A DNA stretch of 64,000 nt. Origin: Rhodopirellula europaea 6C. GTDB lineage: Bacteria > Planctomycetota > Planctomycetia > Pirellulales > Pirellulaceae. Shown piece by piece: positions 1 to 8,869 of the stretch. A program made the position numbers and the translations under genes. The stretch covers positions 24,757 to 88,756 of the forward strand of contig NZ_ANMO01000232.1 of assembly GCF_000338295.1 (NCBI RefSeq), read 5' to 3'. Numbering within the stretch: the stretch's first letter is position 1; the number at the start of each line of letters is the position of its first letter. Below the pieces are notes generated by a model. It had not been told where the DNA came from. It saw only the letters and a list, made by a program, of their open reading frames with translations, and ran no database searches.

Positions 1-99
1 CCCGTCGGCGTCGATAGCCGGCAGGAACCAATTGGGACGGAACGGTTGCCTCGTCCGTGACGTTTTGATCCATTCGTCGCTTTCTTTCAGGTCAACGTC

Positions 100-786
100 A
101 TGAAATTTTTGTCGGCGGTTTGGTGTGACCTGTTGCTAGCGAACTACGAGGTCGATCCCCGTGTGCTTCAGCCGTTTGTGCCCGCTCGCACTTCGCTGGA
201 CGATTTTGAAGGGCGGCACTATGTCAGTCTCGTTGCATTCCGGTTTGAGAAGACATCCGTCGTTGGGGTTCCAGCTCTTTTTCACCGGCGGTTCGAAGAA
301 GTCAATCTTCGGTTCTACGTCAAACCAGACCGAGATCCGTCGCTTCGGGCGGTGACGTTTATCAAAGAGATTGTCCCGAGCCGAATCATTCCGTTGGTAG
401 CCAACAACCTCTTCGACGAGAACTACGTTCGGCTTCCGATGAGCCACGGTGTGGATGAACAGTCCTGTTGGTATGCATGGGGAGACCAGCAGTCACAGCG
501 ATTTTCGGCGACCATTGGCAGTGAACGCAGTTTGCCAGCTCCCGGTTCATTTTCTGAATTCATCACGGAACACTACTGGGGCTATGCGAAAGGTACAAAG
601 CGAACGCTTGAGTACGAAGTCACTCATCCACAGTGGCCGTGCAGCGAAGTCTTGGACCACCGCATCGAAATTGACTTTGGCCGAGCATACGGCGAGGAAT
701 TCGCTTTCCTCGATCATGCGACCCCCGCCAACGTTCTTTACACGCCCGGTTCCGAGGTCACTGTTTCGTTCCCGCGTCGAGTTTGA
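100..786 (+). CDS. DUF2071 (YqjF-like) protein
   Basis: A 228-residue soluble protein that resembles the DUF2071/YqjF family, whose biochemical role is unknown. Recognition rests on the overall pattern: an N-terminal block with LLANYEVDP and a following FVPARTSLD, a central HYVSLVAFRFEKT strand and a NLRFYV block, in the order usual for this family. No signal peptide or membrane segment is visible. It starts at an ATG with only a weak purine stretch (caggtc) upstream. It stands alone on the plus strand and converges on the small minus-strand gene that ends at 792. Family assignment is fairly secure; function is not. Confidence 0.75.
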   Translation: MKFLSAVWCDLLLANYEVDPRVLQPFVPARTSLDDFEGRHYVSLVAFRFEKTSVVGVPALFHRRFEEVNLRFYVKPDRDPSLRAVTFIKEIVPSRIIPLVANNLFDENYVRLPMSHGVDEQSCWYAWGDQQSQRFSATIGSERSLPAPGSFSEFITEHYWGYAKGTKRTLEYEVTHPQWPCSEVLDHRIEIDFGRAYGEEFAFLDHATPANVLYTPGSEVTVSFPRRV

Positions 787-791
787 TTGTT

Positions 792-989
792 TCACTCTTG
801 GTCGTCGGTGATGTCTCGATTCAGAAAACGTTTGGTTCGTTTCGCTGCCGTATCGAGCAGCGCATCTGTTTTGTCTGTCGCGGTCTTGGATAGCTTCTCG
901 GCATCCATTTGCTTGACAGTTTCGATCGCTTTGTCGGCGGTTGCTCCGAGCACGGGCCGGACTTCATCTGAAATTGAGCCCTGTTGCAT
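792..989 (-). CDS. small hydrophilic hypothetical protein
   Basis: A 65-residue charged protein with no recognised family. It is rich in Ala, Lys, Asp and Thr and predicted helical by eye (KAIETVKQMDAEKLSKTATD), without a signal or membrane segment. The ATG is preceded by AGAGGA about 13 bases upstream. It begins 15 bases after the stop of the DUF1801 gene on the same strand, so the two probably share a transcript. The spacing and ribosome site support a real gene, but its small size and lack of homologues I can name keep the call modest. Confidence 0.45.
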   Translation of the reverse strand: MQQGSISDEVRPVLGATADKAIETVKQMDAEKLSKTATDKTDALLDTAAKRTKRFLNRDITDDQE

Positions 990-1004
990 TCTTTCGAGAG
1001 TCCT

Positions 1005-1457
1005 CTATTTCTTGATCGCCTGCTTGTATGATTCGACGTACGCGTCGACCGTGATGTCTCGGAGGTGATCGGCGATCAGGTCCAGCGCCAAATCGTTCAG
1101 CTTTTTGAATCGTATGCAAGACTTTCCCATGTTCAGCTTTTTGCCGGTGGCTTTCCAAGCCGTTTGAAAAGCCGCCAGAGACTCGGCGTCACCGTAAAGA
1201 GACATGGCATAGAGCGAACAGTAATTTTTCTGCGATGCGAGTGACAGAAATGGAAGCGGTTCGGATGGCTTGCAGTGATACCCGTCTGGAAAAATACTGT
1301 GCGGCACGTAGTAGCCGATCATGCCGTACTGCATTCCTTCCTCAAATCCGTCATTGATGTTGTTGAGGATCATCTCTCGAACCGCCTCGAGCATGACACG
1401 GCGATCCGCGGGTAGTTCGGCGAGGTATTGCTTGACGGTTTTCGCGTCACTTTGCAT
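1005..1457 (-). CDS. DUF1801 (YdhG-like) protein
   Basis: A 150-residue protein of the DUF1801/YdhG type, a small alpha/beta fold of unknown function. The family pattern is clear: a helix TVKQYLAELPADRR, then the MQYGMIGYYVP strand-turn, SLASQKNYCSLYAM, and a C-terminal GKSCIRFKKLNDL block. An upstream in-frame ATG exists at 1523, but I chose 1457 because GGAAGGA lies at the right distance before it and because it reduces the overlap with the gene ending at 1447 to 11 bases, typical of translational coupling. The same strand carries the SGNH-like gene upstream and the 65-residue protein downstream. Confidence 0.75.
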   Translation of the reverse strand: MQSDAKTVKQYLAELPADRRVMLEAVREMILNNINDGFEEGMQYGMIGYYVPHSIFPDGYHCKPSEPLPFLSLASQKNYCSLYAMSLYGDAESLAAFQTAWKATGKKLNMGKSCIRFKKLNDLALDLIADHLRDITVDAYVESYKQAIKK

Positions 1458-2718
1458 CGGTTTGTCCTTCCGTGCGATTGCCGAGTTGATGGTGGGCATC
1501 GGATGTTCCGTCGCCGTCTTCATCCTTCACGCCCGAGTACGGATGCTCCGTGACGGCTTGCCAAGCGATCTTGCGAAACATCTGATCCAGCTCAGGACTT
1601 GGGAACGACGCATCTCCACCGAAAGCGATTGGGTTCTTGATCTGTTCGGGAGACTCGCCGTAGAGCGTGGCATAGAACACGTAACCTTCCAATCGTTCGA
1701 AACCGGGACCGAGGTGCCCGAGTTGATCCTTCCAAAGTGACCGTTGCTTTCCGCCGATCACTCGGTGGACGCCTTCGATTCCCGGCAGGTCGCCGCGTAG
1801 GTAGGCTTGGGCGGCAAGCACCATCGCGTCGGAGGTCGGAAGCACGAAGACTTTGTCCGGGTATTTCCTTCGAAGGACGTCGACGACTTCGTTTGACATC
1901 GTTCGGCGTTCCGTCCCCAGTCGTTCAAAGACTTCTTCGGTGAAGAATGATTCCGACGTTGGGTTTTCACCCAGCTGATAAAGCTGAGGCCAAGCATCCG
2001 AGAGATAGAACTTCATGTCAGGATTGAATTTCAAACAGAAGTCGATCCAGCATGAATAGTATTCTGGTTTGTCATTGAAGTAGGGTCCGAACATCATCGC
2101 ATCCCAATCACCGTTGGAGATCGATGCGAGCAACTTTGGAACCGGAGATCCCTCAAACTGAAAAATCCCATTCTCTTGTTCCCACTTGTACCGCGCACTT
2201 CCGGTGATGCCTCCACCGGTGTGTGTGTAAAGCATCGGTTGAATCCCCGCTGCTTTGCAAATTTTGGGAAGCGTGTTGAATCCCGGCGCCATGAAGCTGT
2301 GACCGGTGGCGACGATCCGTCGCTCACGACCGGTTGGTTCAGGGAATGAAACCACTGTGTTTTGATTGGCTGGTTTGACGTCTTCGTAGATCGCTTTGAT
2401 CTCCGCCGGTGTTTTGTAGCACACCGCTTCGTCGGGGAATCGAGGTTGGTCCCATCCTGCATCTACTTTGAATTGTCTCGGTGCACCTTGTGTCGCACGA
2501 TTGGTATTTGATTGTTTACCGCGTCTTCCGAGCAACTTCTTTCGGTAAGCGGTTGCTTCCTCGGGCGACAACGTTCCATCGCGGTTGGTGTCCGCTGCGG
2601 GGAACTGTTTGTGCCATTTCTCAAGTTGCTGTTTCGTCGGTGCGGACTGGCTCCAGCCATGAGTGGTGAACAGGCAGCTGGCTACCAAGGCAACCAGAGT
2701 GATCGTTGCTGGCTTCAT
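1447..2718 (-). CDS. secreted SGNH-like protein with EF-hand
   Basis: A 423-residue exported protein. Starting at the ATG at 2718 gives a clean signal peptide (ATITLVALVASCLFTTHGWS) with likely cleavage before QSAPTK; an upstream ATG at 2784 would add 22 unneeded residues. Right after the signal sits an EF-hand loop, DTNRDGTLSPEE, and another Asp-rich loop (DEDGDGTSD) lies near the C-terminus. Between them a GHSFM block and a later DQLGHLGPG block resemble blocks I and V of SGNH hydrolases, so a lipase/esterase-like fold is possible. Substrate is unknown. It overlaps the downstream DUF1801 gene by 11 bases. Confidence 0.6.
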   Translation of the reverse strand: MKPATITLVALVASCLFTTHGWSQSAPTKQQLEKWHKQFPAADTNRDGTLSPEEATAYRKKLLGRRGKQSNTNRATQGAPRQFKVDAGWDQPRFPDEAVCYKTPAEIKAIYEDVKPANQNTVVSFPEPTGRERRIVATGHSFMAPGFNTLPKICKAAGIQPMLYTHTGGGITGSARYKWEQENGIFQFEGSPVPKLLASISNGDWDAMMFGPYFNDKPEYYSCWIDFCLKFNPDMKFYLSDAWPQLYQLGENPTSESFFTEEVFERLGTERRTMSNEVVDVLRRKYPDKVFVLPTSDAMVLAAQAYLRGDLPGIEGVHRVIGGKQRSLWKDQLGHLGPGFERLEGYVFYATLYGESPEQIKNPIAFGGDASFPSPELDQMFRKIAWQAVTEHPYSGVKDEDGDGTSDAHHQLGNRTEGQTDAK

Positions 2719-3002
2719 GAAAACGCTCGAGGTGGAATGATGGATGCTTTTTAGATACCGAATGACACTTGTGGGTGAGAACAATCTAGCATTCTATTTG
2801 GGTAGGATTAAATGTGATGAGTGTCTACTGCGATTGCATGCGCCGTGTTGGCGATCGCCACATGTCCTTCCCTGAAACCGGGACAAACTCGCAGGCGGCC
2901 AATTCAAACCGACGCTGTCGAGGTAAACTGCCGGTCGAACTGACTGATCGGCTCAATGAAGTCGATGCCGCGACGAACTATCCAAGACGGGAACCAAACG
3001 CG

Positions 3003-3827
3003 ATGAAACATGTACAGCTGGTCGATCGTAGGCAGTCCATTGGGCGAGCGATGCGATACTTCGGAGGCATGTTGTGCCTGTTGCTCGTGTCCGGTTCCGC
3101 GTTTGGCGAGCAGTGCGTTCGCGTGGCCGTTTTTGAAGGAAGTGGCGTTGGACCGAGTTCGGAGAAGTTGATCAAGGCGTTGAAAGAGGACTCCGGTGAT
3201 CGATATGAAATTGATCGCATCACGGTGGATGACATCGCCGAAGGAAAGCTGGCGGAGTTTGACGTGTTGGTTCATCCCGGCGGAAGCGGCGGCAAGCAAG
3301 GACGTGCACTCGGTGAAGAGGGGCGTTCGACGGTTCGTGATTTCGTTCGCGAAGGTGGTGGTTTCCTGGGCGTTTGTGCGGGTGCTTATTTGGCGACCAA
3401 TGATTACTCGTGGTCGCTGGGGTTGATCGATGCGAAGGTGGTCGATCGCAAGCATTGGGCACGCGGAAACGGTGCGGTAGATCTCGAACTCTCAAAACCA
3501 GGCGTCGCGTTCTTTGCCTTGGACGAGCCCGCTGCAGAGATTCACTATGCCCAAGGACCTTTGTTGGGTCGTCGGGAATGGGATGATCCAGAAGTGCCGG
3601 ACTATGAAAGTTTGGCCATCTACGCATCCGAGATTGCTAAGAAGGGAGCACCCGAAGGCGTGATGAAAGGAACCTCCGCGGCAGTTCGTTGTGCCTACGG
3701 CGACGGTCGTGTGTTCTGCTTTGGCCCGCACCCGGAACTGACCGATGGCTTGGAACACTGGATCCCGATCGTCGTTGAGTGGTTGGCGGATGAACGGCAC
3801 GCAACAAATACCACGGCGACGAGATAG
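3003..3827 (+). CDS. secreted BPL_N-type glutamine amidotransferase-like protein
   Basis: A 274-residue protein resembling the N-terminal domain of eukaryotic biotin-protein ligase (BPL_N), a class I glutamine-amidotransferase-like fold. The nucleophile elbow FLGVCAGAYLA places a cysteine near residue 125, and HPGGSGG and the late GPHPEL blocks fit the family. A hydrophobic segment (GGMLCLLLVSGSAFG) near residues 21-35 suggests export. Starts at 3003 and 3051 are both plausible: the second gives a shorter n-region. The open frame runs back to 2814, but that extension has no signal-like or family sequence. The real activity is unknown. Confidence 0.65.
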   Translation: MKHVQLVDRRQSIGRAMRYFGGMLCLLLVSGSAFGEQCVRVAVFEGSGVGPSSEKLIKALKEDSGDRYEIDRITVDDIAEGKLAEFDVLVHPGGSGGKQGRALGEEGRSTVRDFVREGGGFLGVCAGAYLATNDYSWSLGLIDAKVVDRKHWARGNGAVDLELSKPGVAFFALDEPAAEIHYAQGPLLGRREWDDPEVPDYESLAIYASEIAKKGAPEGVMKGTSAAVRCAYGDGRVFCFGPHPELTDGLEHWIPIVVEWLADERHATNTTATR

Positions 3828-3909
3828 TCCAACCTGGACCGACGCCATTGGTGACGAGTTGGATGTGCTGGCATTGATTGCAGTCGTTGCGAAACCCTTT
3901 GAGCCAAAA

Positions 3910-3948
3910 AAAGCCACGCTCGGATGATGGGCATCCAGGCGTGGCTTT
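3910..3948. terminator. bidirectional terminator hairpin
   Basis: Inverted repeat AAAGCCACGC / GCGTGGCTTT with a 19-base loop, flanked by A-rich sequence on the left and TCGATTTT on the right. It lies between the convergent BPL_N-like gene and the parvulin-type gene, and can serve both. Confidence 0.75.
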
Positions 3949-3986
3949 CGATTTTCAATTGAGAGTTCGTCAAGCGAACGTGTCGA

Positions 3987-5786
3987 TCAGCGAGTTCCGC
4001 TGGCGACCCGTGGGATCTCTTTGGAGGCGACGAAGAAGTTGTCGATCTCAGCGGTTTGTTTGAGTTCGTCGTACTTCAAGCTCATTGCAACGTTCATCTT
4101 CTTTTCGATCAAAACGCTACTGAGTTCCTCTTGCACGGCTTCGAAGTCGGAAACGATGGGCTCGGTGAATCCTTGGCAACGCAGGATGATGTATTTGTCA
4201 CCTGTTGCGATGATCCCGCTGAGGTCACCCGGTTTCATTTGGAAGACTTCCTTCTCTACGGAAGGCTGACCACCGTGTTGTTTAATCGGCGGGACCTTGC
4301 CGAAGTTGCTGGAGGAAACCGGTTCGATGCTGTACTGGTTTGCCAACTGGCCGAAGAATTGATCGGTTGGGTTGTCGCGAGCCATCTCCCAAACCTTTTG
4401 GGCACTGCGTTGGTCGGACAGGACGCAAGCCAAGACTTCCGCACGAGGTCCGTAGTGGGACTCGAAACCAATTTGCAAGTCTTCTTGCGTGAGGGTTGTT
4501 TCGTCTTCCACCAACTTCTTCAGTGCAACGCTCGGCCACACAACGTCTTCGATGTAGACTTCGCGAGTTCCTGGGCCACCTTCGAGAACGGCATCGAACC
4601 AACCTTGAACGTCAGCGGATCCGTTGTCGGTCATGTAGCCAAAGCTGATGGCAGCTCGTTCGATTTCAGCTTTCAAATCTTCGTTGGTGACTTTCTTTCC
4701 AGCTTTGGCAAGAGCTTGCGTGAGCAGCTTGCGATTGATCTCGCCTTCCAAAACGCTCTCGCCGTGACGCTTGATGCATTCGGCTGCAACGCTGGAGATC
4801 GAAACCTGTTGACCGTTGATGATTGCGGCAACGCCGGGGTGTTTGGCGGATGCTTGTGGATCCCCCAAAATCTTCACGACTTGAGCTTGTTCTTGAAGTT
4901 GTGCGAAGAGCTGGCTAGCGGCAGTCTTCATTTTTTCGTCGCGGATTCGATCGTTGATTTGTTCTTTGATCGCTGGCATGGCTTGTGGCGACGGCTGGCT
5001 GGCTGGCATCCGGCGAACGGCTTGCAAGAACATCCAGTGGTCGCCGACTGGCAGCAACTCGGAGACTTCATCCACCTTCAAACCGAACGCGGCTTCTTCG
5101 ATTGTTTCGTCACCCATGTATCGGCGAATGGGTGGAATCAATCCGCCGACGCTGGCGCTGGTGGGGTCTTCGCTGAACTCTTTTGCGAGGCGAGCAAAGC
5201 TGCTCGGTTCAGCAACTGCTTGAGCACGCAGTTGGGTTGCTTGTGATTTGTCTTGCACCATCACCATGCGGCACTTGATGGCCTCGCCGTATTGCGACAC
5301 GAACGCACGATTGAATTCGTCTTGTGAAACGACAACTTCGTCGGCGACCAATTTTCGCAATGCGAGCATGGGCCAAATGATTTCACGACTGTATTGGTCA
5401 GGCGTGATGTCGCGTTCTTCGTTCAGGAGTTGCAGATAGCTCTCAACGTTCAGGCCGAACTTCTTTGCAACTCGGTTGATCTCGGTGCGAACTTCTTCGG
5501 TCGTGACACCCAAGCCGCGACGTTTGCATTCCTGCATGATCAAGTGTCGGTTGATCAAGTTGTCCAGCACGTCCGTTCCGTAACGCTGAACGCTGGCGGT
5601 GGCCAACGAATCTCGCGAAATTGGATCGGCGTTGACCACGGCGACGACCGAGTTTTCGGCCGCTTCGACTCGCATGGTCGAGAAACCACTCAGGATCGCC
5701 ACGAAGGCTGCGGCGAGCAAGAGGTGCCGGCGAGTGAGGTTCTGCAGGGGCGATTGTCGCAACGCCATGCGTGATTGATTCGTCAT
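3987..5786 (-). CDS. tandem parvulin-type peptidyl-prolyl isomerase (SurA/PrsA-like)
   Basis: A 599-residue foldase candidate. The ATG at 5786 (AGGA upstream) gives a signal segment, HLLLAAAFVAILSGFS, before residue 45; the upstream in-frame ATG at 5867 lacks support. The mature part holds two copies of the same layout: a SurA-like helical block followed by a parvulin (rotamase) domain. Copy one shows DNLINRHLIMQECKRRG then FARLAKEFSEDPTSASVGG; copy two shows EGEINRKLLTQALAKAGKK then FGQLANQYSIEPVSSSNFG. Each copy also carries IWPMLALRKLV or VWPSVALKKLV. Such proteins assist folding of exported proteins. The second rotamase has drifted from the SGG signature and may bind rather than isomerise. 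Confidence 0.8.
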   Translation of the reverse strand: MTNQSRMALRQSPLQNLTRRHLLLAAAFVAILSGFSTMRVEAAENSVVAVVNADPISRDSLATASVQRYGTDVLDNLINRHLIMQECKRRGLGVTTEEVRTEINRVAKKFGLNVESYLQLLNEERDITPDQYSREIIWPMLALRKLVADEVVVSQDEFNRAFVSQYGEAIKCRMVMVQDKSQATQLRAQAVAEPSSFARLAKEFSEDPTSASVGGLIPPIRRYMGDETIEEAAFGLKVDEVSELLPVGDHWMFLQAVRRMPASQPSPQAMPAIKEQINDRIRDEKMKTAASQLFAQLQEQAQVVKILGDPQASAKHPGVAAIINGQQVSISSVAAECIKRHGESVLEGEINRKLLTQALAKAGKKVTNEDLKAEIERAAISFGYMTDNGSADVQGWFDAVLEGGPGTREVYIEDVVWPSVALKKLVEDETTLTQEDLQIGFESHYGPRAEVLACVLSDQRSAQKVWEMARDNPTDQFFGQLANQYSIEPVSSSNFGKVPPIKQHGGQPSVEKEVFQMKPGDLSGIIATGDKYIILRCQGFTEPIVSDFEAVQEELSSVLIEKKMNVAMSLKYDELKQTAEIDNFFVASKEIPRVASGTR

Positions 5787-5974
5787 CTTCGGACATTCCT
5801 TTATCCGGGTGATTTTCGGTCCTGAAGCCGCGACTTTAGGAAAATCGCATTTTTGGCTCAAGTTCAATCAAATGACGGATTTGATAAACCAGCATCAAAT
5901 TGAAGACGTCGGTTTGGCAGAATAGGTGGTCCGCGTGGTTCAGCGAGACCTGGCGTCGCGTTCTTGGCCGTTCC

Positions 5975-8791
5975 TCAGGCGGTTGCGTTGTCTTGCTGGA
6001 AGTAACAGATGCGAGCGTGATTCGGCAGCAGTCCGCCTGTCAGGCGTTCGCCAAATGCTTCCATTGAATCGGCAAGCAATCGCCACGATTCGGGCAAAAC
6101 ACCTTCGGGGCCGGAGGGCAATGGATCGATCGCGGTAGGTTCGTCGACCGAGTCGTCCTCTTTGAGCGGTGACAAACGAACCATTACCTGCAATGCCTCA
6201 TCTTGAGTTTGATAGCTGAGTGAATACAGGTTGGCTTCGCAATTGACGTCGACGCTGAAATTCTCAGGAGACAGCAATCCGGAACCGACGAACTGCTTTC
6301 GGATCGAGATCAATGTCTTGTACCAATTCCGCATCGTCTCGCTGCCCGATTCAACGCTGCCGATCACCGAAGACCGCATTGCCTCTTCATCCGTCGGTAG
6401 CACACCATCGCTCCAGTCGTGTTGTGGGTATTCGCGTTTGCGACCTCGGACGACGGCACGTTGCAATCGAGGATCGCCAAAGTCGACGAAGAAACGAAAC
6501 GGATTGGGCGATGCAAATTCTTCGCCCATGAACAGCATCGGAATCGATGGCAGCAACATCGCCAATGTCACGGCGGCGGCCTGCGTTTCCTGTGAAGTCA
6601 ATTGATGCAGACGCATCCCCGTCGGATGGTTGCCGATGAAATCATGGTTTTGGATGCACACGATGGACGATCGTGTGTCGATGCGTTGCAGCATTCCATC
6701 GGTATCAAGCGTCGGCTCACTCTCACGGCCTCGGTCGCCACGAACGTCACCTGCGAAGACGAAGCCTCGACGAAGTGTTTGTTCCAGATCACTTCCGGGC
6801 GAGTAGATTCGTTGGGTCAATTGTTCACCGGGTCGGACGGTGGCGAACATGCTGTGGACAAAGTCATCGCTCCACTGAGCGTCGAATCCGGTGCCGCCTT
6901 CGTTCAATGGTTTGACCATCGCGGCATCGTAGACGTTGGTTTCCGCAATCAGCCAAACGCGACGACCGGCTTGGTCTGACCATCGCCGAATCTCTTCGCT
7001 CATCTGAGTTGTGATGTGTTTGGCCGAGTCATCCTTCATGCAGTGGATCGCGTCAACGCGAAGTCCATCCAGGTTGTATTCATTGAGCCACATGATCGCG
7101 TTGTCGATCACAAATCGGCGAACCAGATCACCGCGTTTGGGATCATCAAAGTTCGGTGCCGCTCCCCAGACCGTGTTGTGTTTGCGGGATGTGTACGGAC
7201 CAAACTCGGACCAATAGTTGCCCTCCGGGCCAAAGTGGTTGTAGACGACGTCGACCATCACCAGCAGTCCGCGAGCGTGTGCTGCATCGACGAATTGTCG
7301 GAACTCATCGGGGCTTCCGAATGCGGTCATGGGGGCAAACCAGTGCGTCCCGTCATACCCCCAATTCCAGCGACCGGCACACGCGGCGATCGGCATCAAC
7401 TCGATTGCCGTGATTCCCAGATCGACCAATTCATCCAATCGTTCGATCGCTGACAGATAGGTTCCTTGTTCGGTAAAGGTCCCCAAATGCATCTCGTAAA
7501 TGATCAGTTCGTCCAGCTCGTCGACGGCTGATTCAGCTGTCGCTTGAAAAGGAAATTGAGTGTCAACGATGGAGGACGGACCATGGACGCCTTCGGGTTG
7601 ATACCGAGATGCCGGATCCGGCAAAGCGTGCAATAGCATGTCAACATTCAGTTCGATATTCGGATCAGCGAATGCGGCGACATGCTCATCGCGAACAAAT
7701 CGATACTGGTAGCGGGAGCCGTCGACCACGCCGTCGACAACGCAGCGATGAAAGCCTCTGTCTTCACGCTGCATGCGAACCAGTCGGTCCGGCATCAGTT
7801 CCAGGACCACCTGTTTTTGCTTAGGAGCCCACAAGGTGAACTCGGCACGATTCGCACCGATCAGTCGTGCTCCCCACGGAATCGATTCGGGCAGGCTGGT
7901 TCCTTTGCCGATTGCCGTTTCGTTTTCAGCCGGTGTTTCAAACAAGCCAAACCAGCGAGCGCCTTCGAGGACGCCGGATGTGCTGGTGCCGCGAGCGAGT
8001 TTCAACCGATCGATCCAACCCGCAGTGTGATGCGCTTCGGCAACGTTGCGAGCAATCTTGCGATCCGCGTTGCCAACGACCACCGATCGATATCCCGCGA
8101 TCAATGCAGCGGTGTCGTTGCCGGAGTCGCCGCAGAACACAATTTGCTCTGGCTGCAGTTCATGTTGGTCGCACCACCAATGCAGTGCGAACGCTTTCGA
8201 TGCTCCGTGCGGAAGGACGTCGACCAAACCATCGTTGTTGAATGGGTCGATGCTGCTGACGATGCTGCAGGGAAGGTCGTGAAGTTTGAGATAGGACTCG
8301 ACCGCTCTGTGACAATCTTCCAATTGTTCGGCGGGAACATAGTAACTCCACTTGTGTCGGCTTTGTTTGAACGACTCTTGCAAAGTGAAGTCTTCAAGTT
8401 CACCAATAGCGAGACGATGTTTCTCAATATCGATATCGCCGAGCACATCGTCGAGGATTTGCTCATAGGCGGATTCGCGAATGTAGCCACCTTCACCGTC
8501 GGCTTTGTAGATGCTGACACCGACATCGCACAGGATCCACTGCGGCTTTGGTAAATCAAATTCGCCAATCGCATCGCGGACCGAATCGAAGTGGCGACCG
8601 GTGACGAAGACCAGTGGCACATCGATTGCTTCGAGTTGCTCACGAATTTGTTGCATTGACGCTACGGCGGCATCATCCCCGTCGAGCGGCAAGAACGTTC
8701 CGTCCAAATCCGTTGCCAAGACTTTTGGTGGCAAGGACGTGATGGAAACAATGCGCGAGGACGTTGGGTTGGATGCGATCGTGGAATTCAT
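5975..8791 (-). CDS. fusion: sucrose-phosphatase-like HAD domain + TreZ-type GH13
   Basis: A 938-residue two-domain enzyme. Residues about 23-265 form a class IIB HAD domain like sucrose-6-phosphate phosphatase, with all motifs present: TDLDGT (Asp28, Asp30), VTGR (Thr64), GASKAFAL (Lys199) and GDSGND (Asp222, Asp226). Residues about 300-930 match maltooligosyltrehalose trehalohydrolase (GH13_10): an N-terminal FTLWAPKQKQVVLEL domain, the YEMHLGTFT and WGYDGTHWFAP blocks, and catalytic Asp580 (GLRVDAIH), Glu617 (LIAETN) and Asp717 (QNHD). TreZ proteins alone are about 580-620 residues, so the fusion explains the length. It diverges from the sugar kinase/SPS/amylosucrase operon, and no TreY is nearby. 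The GH13 half could instead trim glycogen-derived oligosaccharides. No ribosome site is evident. Confidence 0.85.
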   Translation of the reverse strand: MNSTIASNPTSSRIVSITSLPPKVLATDLDGTFLPLDGDDAAVASMQQIREQLEAIDVPLVFVTGRHFDSVRDAIGEFDLPKPQWILCDVGVSIYKADGEGGYIRESAYEQILDDVLGDIDIEKHRLAIGELEDFTLQESFKQSRHKWSYYVPAEQLEDCHRAVESYLKLHDLPCSIVSSIDPFNNDGLVDVLPHGASKAFALHWWCDQHELQPEQIVFCGDSGNDTAALIAGYRSVVVGNADRKIARNVAEAHHTAGWIDRLKLARGTSTSGVLEGARWFGLFETPAENETAIGKGTSLPESIPWGARLIGANRAEFTLWAPKQKQVVLELMPDRLVRMQREDRGFHRCVVDGVVDGSRYQYRFVRDEHVAAFADPNIELNVDMLLHALPDPASRYQPEGVHGPSSIVDTQFPFQATAESAVDELDELIIYEMHLGTFTEQGTYLSAIERLDELVDLGITAIELMPIAACAGRWNWGYDGTHWFAPMTAFGSPDEFRQFVDAAHARGLLVMVDVVYNHFGPEGNYWSEFGPYTSRKHNTVWGAAPNFDDPKRGDLVRRFVIDNAIMWLNEYNLDGLRVDAIHCMKDDSAKHITTQMSEEIRRWSDQAGRRVWLIAETNVYDAAMVKPLNEGGTGFDAQWSDDFVHSMFATVRPGEQLTQRIYSPGSDLEQTLRRGFVFAGDVRGDRGRESEPTLDTDGMLQRIDTRSSIVCIQNHDFIGNHPTGMRLHQLTSQETQAAAVTLAMLLPSIPMLFMGEEFASPNPFRFFVDFGDPRLQRAVVRGRKREYPQHDWSDGVLPTDEEAMRSSVIGSVESGSETMRNWYKTLISIRKQFVGSGLLSPENFSVDVNCEANLYSLSYQTQDEALQVMVRLSPLKEDDSVDEPTAIDPLPSGPEGVLPESWRLLADSMEAFGERLTGGLLPNHARICYFQQDNATA

Positions 8792-8869
8792 CGTGTAAGA
8801 TCAGCGTTGTCGCGTGAGGATGATGTTTGGATTTTCAATCAGTTTGCTGCTCAAGGATTACAACGCACG

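Noticed and set aside
1..73. possible start of a minus-strand gene at the left edge
   Set aside because: Only 24 codons are visible, ending in four Arg; no ribosome site or motif, so it cannot be supported.
4056..5246. 396-codon plus-strand open frame opposite the foldase gene
   Set aside because: It is a shadow of the coding frame on the other strand; its translation has no domain or signal and it lies wholly inside a well supported gene.
7682..8554. 290-codon plus-strand frame inside the SPP-TreZ fusion
   Set aside because: Antisense shadow; the minus-strand gene has intact catalytic motifs on both sides.
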